A DNA stretch of 64,000 nucleotides from Chaenocephalus aceratus (lineage: Eukaryota; Chordata; Actinopteri; Perciformes; Channichthyidae): the NCBI GenBank assembly GCA_023974075.1, contig JAMFTG010000113.1:186001-250000 (forward strand), read 5' to 3'. Shown in pieces: positions 11,401 to 22,211 of this stretch. The first letter of the stretch is position 1, and the number at the start of each line of letters is the position of its first letter. A model generated the notes under the pieces. It searched no databases, had not been told where the DNA came from, and was given only the letters and a program-made list of their open reading frames with translations. Made by a program: the position numbers and the translations under genes.

Positions 11401-14400
11401 TCCTGCTCTACCTGTTAGCTTTCTTTGTTCATGAATGACCGGCTCGCTGCACATTATCCCACACACATCTTTTTCTTTGTTAATTATCAAAATCTGTAAA
11501 GTAGTGAGTTTCTCAAGATGTACAATTAATGTGATGTATACAGTTACGCAAAATACAAATACTAAAATAAAGTTACGTTTATTCTCAAGTAAAGTTTATA
11601 ACTTTTCTAAAATGTACTGTTCTTAAAGAAATTATCTAGGCTACTTTCCACCACTGGTTAAAGGTGATAGGTGTTTCCAGAGGATCTGAGTATCTCTATA
11701 GTTTGCTGGGTGATGCGATCTGTTAATCATACAATCAAAAAGTCAGGTGGAGAATTGACCTGCCAAAATAATCTGATGAAAGGCGGAGTTACTACGTCCT
11801 AACTTGTTCTGGGCTCCACAGGAATACCTCCCACTGTGTTCAGCTCTGAAGTCAGTGATGTTGAAGATCTGTCCTGAAGCTTTTGGAGAGTCTTCATCCT
11901 CCTTGTACCAGGTGTAGTTAGCTGCTGGGTTAGCATCACTGCTACAGGTCAGAGTCACTGAACTGCCCTCCTCTATCCCAGCAGAGGGACTCACTGACAC
12001 AGAGGGGAGCTTTGGAGCATCTGGAAGAAAAGGTGTAGAAATAGTTCTATTTAAAACAGGCTAGGTTGTCTTTAGTGCCCCCTACAGGAAAACTCACTTA
12101 TCGTTTTACTCACACTGGACATCTACAAATAGAGACGTGGAGTTGACCTCTCCGTATTGATTCTCAGCCCTGCAGTAGTAGTGCCCTCTGTCCTCAGAGC
12201 TGATGGAGGTGAAATGATAACTTCCTACTTCTCCCAGAAACACTTTTCTGTTCTCCTTGTACCAGGTGTAGTTAGCTGCTGGGTTAGCATCACTGCTACA
12301 GGTCAGAGTCACTGCACTGCCCTCCTCTCTCTCAGCAGAGGCACTCACTGACACAGAGGGAGGCTTTGGAGCATCTGGAGGAGAAGTGCTACAAAGGTTA
12401 TTTAAGTTTAGGGTGTTTTACAGTACGTGTGGTGTTACAAACTGAGCTGTGTGTAGCTGCATTTTAGATTTAGAAGCTGGTCTGACAATTGAATGTTTGA
12501 TCCCAAAACACCTGGAATCTGTTGAAGCTGCTCAGAGAATTACAGCAGACTGTATGTGTAAAACAAGCAGAGTTCAAGAAAGAAGTTATACTTATTAGAA
12601 TCTTCTTCTGCAAAGACTGGACAGATTAAAAACTTCACTCACATTTCACATGAATAAAGATGTCTTCAGATATGCTCCTCCCCAGCTTGTTTTTAACTGT
12701 ACAGTAATACTGTCCAGAGTCAGAGGAATGGATGGAGCTGAAGACAAGCTGTGGTCCTTTCTTGAAAGGAGGAAGGATTGGTTTGCCATCCTTCTTGTAC
12801 CAGGTGTAGCTAGCTGCTGGGTTAGCATCACTGCTACAGGTCAGAGTCACTGAACTGCCCTCCTCTCTCTCAGCAGAGGGACTCACTGACACAGAGGGGA
12901 GCTTTGGAGCATCTGGAGGAGAAATAATAACATACATTTTCCCAAGTTAGTGTGTTTGAAAGTGCAGATCCTGGACCCATCACACCTTAGACCCGAAAAC
13001 ATGTGATTAAAGTCTATTGGGGGATGCACAGTAAACCTTAAGGTTGATTTGGAAAAAGGTTCTCGTTAATATTTTCGTTGGTGTAGGAGCCATTTTATGG
13101 GTGTTGTTGGTGTGTCAGTTTATTTAAGTTATACGTATAGTGCAATATTATTTATGAACACTGGGTGGCGGGGTTTAGCTGCACCGGGTGTATATAAAGA
13201 GGTCATAGGTGACAGGAGAGGAAGAGAGCATACCGATTCCACCAGCCCGGCAGATGCTCACCACAACAATTAGAACTGTACAATTAACCCTGGTATGTAA
13301 AGCTGAATAAAACCTCATTATAAACTACAACAAAGGACCGGAAACTCATCTGTTTGTGTCTGCGTCTGGATCACTCTTCAGCCCTTCTGTGAAAGTAACG
13401 GCAAAAAATATATAGGACATAGGAAAGGAAATTGCCATTACAGTTGGGCTCTTGCAATGAATTTGAAAAATGCAAGAAATTCCCTGTCAACATTCCTGTT
13501 GCTTCACTTGCTGTTTGCAAATGTTCCCGACCAGTTTCGTGTTATTGTGTCCAGCTTAACTCTGCAGCACATCACAACATGTATCTCAATATTGCATTTC
13601 TTTTGGTAATTTAGCTTTTTGTTGTAATACTTAATGCTGCTGTGTCTACATTAAGATGTGGAAAGTCAATTGAAATGTCTCTATGTCTTATTGTGATTGT
13701 ACTGTGTGAAAATGTGTCCGTACTGAGTGAACTCACACACTGAAGGAGAACGGTGGTTCTCATGTCCGCTTACAGCACAGGAATAGTTGTCTACAGGATC
13801 ATAGACTGAATAAGAAGAAGATGTCCATCCAGTCTGAACTCTCTCGTTTCTCGTACCAGACGTAGGAAGAACTATCAGGTAGACGACAACTGCTCTGACA
13901 CTTCAGCTCTGCCTTGAGAAAACGGCTGCTCATCTGGACTTGCACCATGACACCTGGATTCAGGAAGAGAAACGTTATGTTTCTATGTGCTAAACATTTG
14001 GAAGTAACTAACATAAATGAAAATGTTACCTGTGACAGACAAAGTGACTCCAGGTGAACCAGTATATTGAATAGCTTCTTGCTTTGATTCAATCCTGAAC
14101 CAGTACTCAGCTGAGTCGCTCTCTCTCAGGTCGGAGATTCTCAGAGTGCAGTCTTTGTTGTTATAACTGTACTGCACACGACCTGCATAGTCTGAGTCTG
14201 AGCTAAGATCTACAAATTCACCATTATTTATTTTAGTAAACCAGATTGCTTTTCTCAAACTGAAATACGGTCTAGACGGGGATGTGTAGCTGCAGCCTAT
14301 TTCCACTGTTGATCCTTTCACTGCACAGATCTCAGTAGAAGTGTAAGTCACTCGCCAGCCGTTCTGACCCTGAACCACTGAAACACAGAGCACACCAGAA

Positions 14401-14694
14401 ACTAGAATCAGACTCATAACACATCACATGATATGAGAATGGAGTAAGGCAGTGTGTGTGCACATAGATCCATCTCTTCATTTTGCTCTCAAAGTGCACC
14501 AGATTGATGCTTTTAACTTCAACATTTAAAAAAATCTTCCCGGGGGAGCATGCCCCCGGACCCCCCTAGAGGAGGTGAGGACCCCCCTAGAGGGTGTTAG
14601 ATCCACTCCCCCACTTATAGCAATAGCACTTTACCACTGCACCCTCTCTAATCTCAGATGCACCCTTAGTCATTTTGTTCTGGAACCGGGCCTG

Positions 14695-14741
<47 letters not shown>

Positions 14742-15794
14742 GGTGTCTTTGTGTGCTTTGATTTTTGTGACATCGTCACAACATGCAGGTACGACACATT
14801 ATAGATGTGAAGTGTGTCTAATGCATCGAGGAAGGACATCATACCGAGGAACTAAAGGAACAGCAATTTATTGAGACTGCGTTCTCTAACTTTGGTGATG
14901 CAACTATCTGTTTTTAACTTTAAATGAATGCTGTGTCCTGCATTGAGGTACATTGTACCTGTATATTTGTAAGCATTTAACTGGTAATGGCTTTCAGAAG
15001 TCATCGCAAACATTCAATTAAGATTAATGATAACTATGTTTGTGAACCCTAAACACAGAATTGTAATTTTGCTCTACTTACTCAAACCTAAACAATCTGT
15101 GTCTGAAATTGAATCTACAAAAACAGTAAAGATTACTTTAACACCACGCTAATCTCATTAATCTGCATCTTCTGCAATAAGAAATCTCTTTTTTTGTGTT
15201 TTATTGCATTATTTTTAATGTATTTTATGTTTTATGTATTATTGATCATTATAAGTCAGAGATCTAAAAGTCTCTAAACGTAGTCTAGAAACACCTGCCT
15301 TTAAGATGAGTTAACGACCGCATGTAGATGGAGGAAGTTCCACTGAACGATGAATTTATTTAGTTGGTTATTTTTTCTGTTAATGAAGCTACGTACAATC
15401 ATTACTTTCATCCACACCAACACAGTTTTACTATCTTTAAAGGGGCACAATACTTGACTTTAGAGAGGGAAGTGTACAAAGATGCTGCTTGTGTTGATAA
15501 AAACATGTTCTTGAAAACTGAAAGACCCCAATTCTTGTTGTGCTAAGTACAATGAAAACATACACTGCAATGTATAGGTCTTTGAACTGGCTTTTAAAGC
15601 TGAGTTGAAATAATAACAACGTATGGAATTCAGTAGAAATGGCATAATTGTTATATGAAGTGAAAGTAATTAAAGATAAAAATAACGATAAATTATTGAT
15701 CAAATATTTTATACAGTGTAGAATCTAGATGTACAGTACCTTGTGCAGAGAGCAGGAAGACGACAAACCCTCTCGTTGCTGCAGTTAAACTCAT
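8472..15794 (-). CDS. CD22/Siglec-like Ig receptor, nine exons
   Basis: This is a transmembrane immunoglobulin-superfamily receptor like the fish 'B-cell receptor CD22-like' proteins. Exons in transcript order: 15794-15740 (signal peptide), 14401-14030 (V-set), 13953-13737 (C2-like), 12912-12643, 12374-12114 and 12020-11760 (three C2-set domains), 9014-8927 (membrane segment), 8847-8790 and 8567-8472 (tail). Splice sites and phases agree, giving about 558 residues. The V-set shows Siglec hallmarks: cysteines in strand B (IGCSY) and strand E (KDCTLRI), none in strand F, and the sialic-acid-binding-type arginine in AEYWFRIES. The C2 domains share VTLTCSSDANPAA. The tail has CPVYENVS, an ITIM-like tyrosine motif. 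Exon 3 has one extra A (13847-13849) that shifts the frame; see findings. The ligand is unknown. Confidence 0.85.
9544..9590. repeat. Perfect 47-bp palindrome
   Basis: Two 23-base arms (GGCTTCAGTAGAAGCTGCTG and so on) are perfectly complementary, separated by one base. It lies inside the fold-back transposon. Confidence 0.9.
10010..10516. repeat. Internal direct duplication in fold-back element
   Basis: About 135 bp beginning CTGAACTTTGGAGAGGAGTT occurs at 10010-10150 and again at 10380-10516, with a few substitutions and a small deletion in the second copy. A 230-bp spacer of unrecognised sequence lies between. Confidence 0.8.
13090..13410 (+). repeat. Possible solo-LTR-like sequence
   Basis: This intronic stretch contains a TATATAAAGAGG box (about 13190) and, about 110 bp later, an AATAAA signal (about 13307) followed by a tail like the R-U5 part of a fish LTR. 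The termini and a target duplication could not be recognised, so this is tentative. Confidence 0.25.
14455..14690 (-). mobile_element. hAT-family fragment (C-rich core)
   Basis: This is an inverted partial copy of the family whose complete member is at 29548-30530 and whose other fragment is at about 42985-43540. Shared words include GGTGCACTTTGAGAG and the GGGGTCCGGGGGCATGC core, read here on the minus strand. It lies in intron 1 of the CD22-like gene. Confidence 0.65.
14696..14740. repeat. (GT)n microsatellite
   Basis: About 22 uninterrupted GT units in an intron of the CD22-like gene. Confidence 0.95.
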
Positions 15795-16079
15795 AGCTGC
15801 TCCTCACGTCTCTGATAAATCAGCTGGTAGATCAAGCACATAAGAAACACTGTATGTGTAAGTCACCAAAAACAAATTCTATATTCAAAAGGAGGATGTG
15901 GTCTTTGAAGTTTCTTTTTCGACTGCGTTAGAAAATAAACTGTTTAAAACTGGCCAGGCTTTCTTCCCCTTTACGTTATAAATGTGCATGAACAGGTGGA
16001 TGCGTGTTAATCCCACGTAGAAAGAAGAAATGATCCTTGGGCCCTACATGCTAAGAGTGCTTGATGGTTTCAATCAAAA

Positions 16080-16656
16080 AACGTTCCATAAAATAAACAT
16101 ATACTTGACTTGCTTTGCTAAATAATTGCTTAATATTGTCGTTACGTTAATATTTTTGTTTTACATTCTTATTTTCTATTCTTTTTTTGTTTTGTAGGTC
16201 TGTAACTTTGTCATTTACTCAACTATCTATCTATTATGAGACAAGAATAAAGTAGGAAAAGAAGAACGAGAAGATATGCAAACCGAGAGAACTGGGAAAG
16301 AGGAGAGAGACTTGAAATAAAGAGAAGTTTATGATGATTAATAAATTAAGTATTTGGGAACAACTTCCAAATGAAAGAGAATTCTGGGCCACCAGCGACT
16401 GTTCTATAAGCATCTAAAAAAAAGCAAAGTATCTTTCAACTAAACTCTGAAATGAATGTAGTGGTCAAAATGACAATGACAATATGTCTCTATAAAAAGT
16501 ATAGGGAGTAAAAGCTAGACTCTATAAATTAAAGTAGAAACGTAGCACACAATCAAAATACTCAATGAATTACAAGGACCTCTAACTTGTACTTAATACG
16601 ATAATACTTAAGTAAAGTTCTTGAGTAAATGTCGTTTTTACCACCACTACTGTCTG
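16080..16656 (+). repeat. Tandem duplication, unit 1
   Basis: This unit runs from ACGTTCCATAAAATAAACA to ACCACCACTACTGTCTG and is repeated immediately at 16660-17125. It contains about 180 bp (16237-16417) not present in unit 2. Its 3' part belongs to the AGTAC-rich fish repeat family. Confidence 0.85.
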
Positions 16657-16659
16657 TAA

Positions 16660-16800
16660 ACGTTCCATAAATAAACATATACTTGACTTGCTTTGCTAAA
16701 TAATTGCTTAATATTTCGTTACGTTAATATTTTTGTTTACATTCTTATTTTTCTATTCCTTTTTTTGTTTTGTAGGTCTGTAACTTTGTCATTTACTCAA

Positions 16801-16865
<65 letters not shown>

Positions 16866-17125
16866 GTCTATCTATCTGTCTAAAAAAAAGCAAAGTATCT
16901 TTCAAACTAAACTCTGAAATGAATGTAGTGGTCAAAATGACAATGACAATATGTCCCTATAAAAAGTATAGGGAGTAAAAGCATAGACTGTAATAAATTA
17001 AAAGTAGAACGTAGCACACAATCAAAATACTCAATGAATTACAAGGACCTCTAACTTGTACTTAATACGATAATACTTAAGTAAAGTTCTTGAGTAAATG
17101 GTCGTTTTACCACCACTACTGTCTG
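16660..17125 (+). repeat. Tandem duplication, unit 2, with (TATC)n
   Basis: Second copy of the preceding unit. A TATC tetranucleotide run (about 16801-16880) stands where unit 1 has 180 bp of other sequence. Most remaining differences are single-base insertions or deletions in short homopolymers. Confidence 0.85.
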
Positions 17126-17439
17126 GACCCCTTTTCCCAAATGTGCCCCAACAAAAGTAGGAGACAACACGATTAAGGAGATTTAGATATGTGTGTGATA
17201 TTTCACAAATAACCCTTCAACTGAAATACAGTAAGGAATTGCGATTTAGCATGTATGTATAAACTGCAGTTTTTAAAATGTATTTATGAATAGCATTTAG
17301 GTAAATGTTACAATAGATAGACTGTCTTATAAGGATGTTACAGGCAGAAGCTGGTTTTCCTCTTGATAAAGCTTGATAAAAATTCAAACCGACCAAATCA
17401 CAGTGAGGAACATGTAAATCAAGACCCGTTGCGTCACGC

Positions 17440-17520
17440 CTACATTCGGCAAGTGACCAATCGGCGACTAGGAGGGCGGGGCCTACACGATAACAGCGGA
17501 GGATTCAAACCAAACCGAAC
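17440..17520 (+). promoter_or_regulatory. arhgap19 promoter with CCAAT, GC box and CHR-like site
   Basis: Within 65 bp upstream of the start codon are CCAAT (17457-17461), a GC box GGGCGGGGCC (17474-17483) and TTCAAA (17504-17509), which on the other strand is TTTGAA, the cell-cycle homology region. The CCAAT-to-CHR spacing resembles G2/M genes controlled by NF-Y and the DREAM/MuvB complex. The motifs are seen; the regulation is inferred. Confidence 0.5.
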
Positions 17521-20500
17521 ATGGCTGCGGCAAGGATGTCGATGAAAACACACAAAATAGAAGGTAAGAAAAAAATACAAACATTAATATTATAACGTTT
17601 ATCTGCATAAACCCAGCTTTACTCAAGGGCTAAAGGGCATTTTAAAGTGGGGAACATACGTGTGTGACACTGATAACAAAGGGGCTGTCAATCTCGAACG
17701 TTAGCCGTCAACAAAGTCATTTGTTTGCTAGCTAGCTAACGTTAGCTGTTCAACGTTACCGTAAAACAACTGACAATCAGTTTGGTTAAATACAACTTTG
17801 TGGCTAGACATTGTTGCTATTTATTCAACTGTTTACTTTCGGAAATAAGTTGAGCAACGTTGGTGGGAATGTTTAGGTTGTATTAGCTAACGTTAGCCCT
17901 TGTTGTCGTTACCAACTGACTATACCCGTTAGCTAAATACAATGTTGGTTTAGCTAGTTTTAAGCATTGTGTGCAGACCAGAGAAGTACTTGAGTAAAAG
18001 TAGAAGTACCACAGTGTAGGAATACTCTGTTACAGTAAAAGTACTGCATTCAAAATGTTCCTCAAGTAAAAGTAGAAAGTATTCTCATCTAAATATAGTG
18101 AAAGACAGTAAAAGTAGTCGTTGTGCAGATTGGTCCATTTCAGAATAATATATATGATATGTTTTATAATGATTGATCATTAAAGTGTTCTCAAAGCTGG
18201 TGAAGGTGCAGCTAGTCTGAAGTACTTTGTAGACTGCAGGGTAGCTGGTGGATTTACTCCAGGTGGAACTACAGTCTGATTCAACACTTGATTATATTTC
18301 ACATCATTCATCCACATCTGTGAAGTAACTTAACAGTTAATGGAGTAAAAGAGGTGGAAGAAATACTCAGATCTTGTACTTTACTAAATGTAGAAGTACC
18401 AGAGTTTAGGAATACTCAGTTACAAGTATAAGCACTGCAATCGAAAGGTTACTCGTACTAATTTACTTGTATAGAGGAGTACTGCGGCATGTGAAAAACC
18501 ATAGGATATTGTCTTGTGTGGTTCTGGAGGGAGCTTTTTAAAGTCTTGAAAAATAACCCTAATGTCATTGGGATTGTTTGGGATTGCATTTTTAAGTATT
18601 TTAATTGGTTATGTAGTCGATTTTTCCGCAGACGCGTATACAACAAATAATTTCAATATTACCCAGCCTATGTGTCTAACCTATTTCCCGTGTCTCCCCT
18701 CAGAGGTCCAGTGAGCAGTATGGTGATTAATCATGAAGAATCACCTGGTGGCGCTCGTCCCAGTCAACCTCCAGTCATATTCAACCCAGACTTTTTTGTG
18801 GAGAAACTCCGTCACGAGAACCCGGATATATTCTTGGAGCTGGTACTAAGTAACATCACTCGCCTCATAGATCTTCCCGGGACAGAGTTTGCACAGCTCC
18901 TTGGTGAGGAGGGCCCGAAGATCCCGACAGGTGGAAATGGAGGCTTTCTTTCGCTCTTTCAACTTCCTCAAACGCAAAGGTAAAAGGTCAACTATGTAGA
19001 AATGAACTCTTGCAATAGGAACTGTGAAAGCCCCTCTCTGTTTTTGTTTTCACAATTTGATATTTACAGAACTATTTATAAGAACAATTGTAATTTTCAT
19101 CTGAAACCCCTCCCAACAGTTGTAAACTAGTAATTGTTGGTTTGTTGTTTTTAGTTTTAACATTTACCTATAATGAAGGGAAAATGTAAAACAAACATTC
19201 ATAAATTCCCAATTTGTGATGAATAACGTCTATTGAATTTCATCTACTAATATTTCCTTCAATGGGATGTATAGATGAGATGGTCATTGGTGTTAAAGAG
19301 CCTGTGACACGAGTTTCCCCCGTCATCCAAACCCATCAATTTGAGTAAATATCGTCCCCTTGAAAACCGTTACTGAACTGATTTTGGATATTTGTGCTTT
19401 GATAACCATTAATCTGCCTTCAATGTTGACCATTTTCTGGATCCTCTCGGGGATTCTTCAAGTCCCGCCCCAAATGATGTGTGACGTCATTGCGGGCACA
19501 GCTGCACCGTTCAGGATCCCAGCTTCTGCATGTAAACGCACGACGGCGCACACAGCAGCAAGCTCAGACAGCGATGACGGTTTACTTTGAACGTGTCTGA
19601 GAGCTCATATGAGGCTGAAGGATCGGTTTATGTTGTATCTGTTAGAAGTTTAGGAATGAGGTGCGTCAATATGGGCGATCATATGGTCATGTAGCCAGTG
19701 GTGGACTGGGACTAAAAATCATCCCGGGACTCTCGACCGGCCCACTTCGGTACCGGCCCATCGGGATTCGTCCCGATGGCCAGTCCGCCACTACAACCCA
19801 GCCCACGTAAACTGTCAACGGGGGGAGCCTCGCTGCGGGGAAACGGTGGACCTAGTGGTTGGAGTAAACCACACGTTTAATCCATGTTGTTGGTGTACTA
19901 CAACTACAAAAAGCATCGGTTTGTTTTCTCATCAGGAAATGCAGACCGGCTCAAACAAACAATTTTTTCAATCATCATCCTCACGATCATTTAATGTATC
20001 ATATGTTCGCCGCATTGACATGAAAGCACTAATAAATGTAGTTTTCATCCACTTGAGTTTACAACTACAAAAATAATCGATTTGTTTTGATATCACATCC
20101 GACGGGAGGAAATTCAGCAGCTCTCACTCCCGATTTTTAATCCTTAATGTAATCATCATCTTCAAACGATCATTTATGTTATGTCGCTGAATTGACATGA
20201 AAGCACTGACAAATATGAATATACTGTAGTCAACTTCATTAAAAACGTTATTACCGTGCCTAATCTCAGTAATTCACCATTTCTACGCATGACAACACAC
20301 TTTGTCCGTGTTTGGCTCTCTCGCCGCACAGTGAAGCGTTCCCGCATTGACGTCACTTCCGGCTTCCCCCAAAACTTCAAAATGAGTCGAAGGAATTTCT
20401 CCCGCGATGTTCGAAATTATTGATATTTAACGGAACGGTATCGCACCTTCTTTTTTAAGCTGACGGTTCGAGATGACTAGTAGCCCAATATCTCATTGTT

Positions 20501-22169
20501 GGGAGGCTGTCACAGGCTCTTTAATGTCCGCTGCGTTAACCAGCTTGTATGATGCGGCTTTTGTGTTGTCTTTGTACCAGAATCAAATAACTATTTTAGT
20601 AAGTTATACAGGGTTCTTACGGTCATTAAAAACCTGGAAAAGTCATGGAAATGTAACTGAAGTTGCATCAAATATAATTATTATTTGATCTAATCTCAGA
20701 AATAGTAATACTATAATGATAATAAATACTGTATCGTAAAGGGCTGACGGTCGATTCAATATTTAATCGCATGATTGTCCATAGTTAATTGCACATTTTC
20801 TTATCTGTTCTAAATGTACCTTTTTTAGAGGGATATTTTTCAAGCTTTGAATACTCTTATCAACATATGAGTGGACAAATATGCTTTATGCAAATGTTTT
20901 GTTTATTATCATTTAGGGATATAACGATGCCAAAAACTCACGGCACGATATTTATCGCGATATTGAAAAAGAAAGAAGAAAAATGCGAATATATATATTT
21001 TTTTACTTGAATTGTTTTTCTTTATTAAATAGTACATCTGATCACTTTAGTTGTTCAAGTACCTCAACTCTCACTCACTCACTCACTCACTCAGCATCAT
21101 CAAGGTTATCTTTTAGGAATATGAGCACGTCCACATTTCCAGGTAGAAGCTGGGATGTTTGGGCGTTTCAATATCCCCTGTTGTGGAAACAACTCACTTG
21201 CTTGGTACTGATGTTGCTGAGACGGAGAGATATGCTTTGGCCATGGGTGACAGCAGTGGGTCAAACTGTGCATTGTCTCTCCACCACTTCAAACACAATA
21301 CAGTTGTTGCAAGAAGGTGAGGCTTATTGACAGGGCGAGATATACATGTACATACATGTACATGTCAATGTCTCTAGGTGTGTACATGTAGCCCTGTAAA
21401 TACAATGTCCTTTATTGTTATCTGTTGTTTTATGTTCATGTTGTAACAACTTGCTGCCATGCTGGACAGGTCTCCCTTGAAAAAGAGATTGATGATCTGA
21501 ATGGGACCATCTGGTTGAATAAAGGTTTAAAAAAATATATATATAAAAAAAAAAAAAATCGCGGTATATTTTGTCAGTCTCACGGCGGTATTGAGAAATG
21601 TATTTACCGCGATATTCGATATATCGTTGCATCCCTATTTTCATTTGAACATTACAAATATTCACCTCAATTCAACCTGGAACCTCTCTCATACAATACA
21701 ATAATGTGTGTGTGTGTGTAAAAATATCTAATTGCGATTTTCTGACAGATATTTCGATTCGATTTGCGATATTTGTTTTTAAGCGACCCAACGGAAGTTT
21801 ATTGTAAAATGCGGCCATATCTCTCGGCTAGGAAGGTCGAATCAACGTGCTCCCGTCTCTAGTAGAGATGGGAATTTGAAAGCAAATGTATATTCGAATA
21901 TTCAACCGCCCAAAAAACGGTTAACCGAAATGTACATATCCTATAAAAATGTTTTGGGTAAAAAATGTTTTTTCAGAATTTCTTTTTTCCTTTTTACCCA
22001 ATTTTTTTTTCAAGAAATTTTGGAAATAAATACATACATGTTCAAATAAGTGTAGACACCAAGTTGAATTTGTCAATGTATTGAACTGGTGATCACAGTT
22101 TGACAGCTTTTGGCCTACAGCTTTCATGTGCAGAGGCGATTCACAATCAGCCCAGCTGTAGAGAAGACC

Positions 22170-22211
<42 letters not shown>

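Noticed and set aside
17563..18712. arhgap19 exon 2 beginning at 18704 (first AG)
   Set aside because: Joining exon 1 there gives an immediate stop; the AG at 18710-18711 gives an open, conserved frame.
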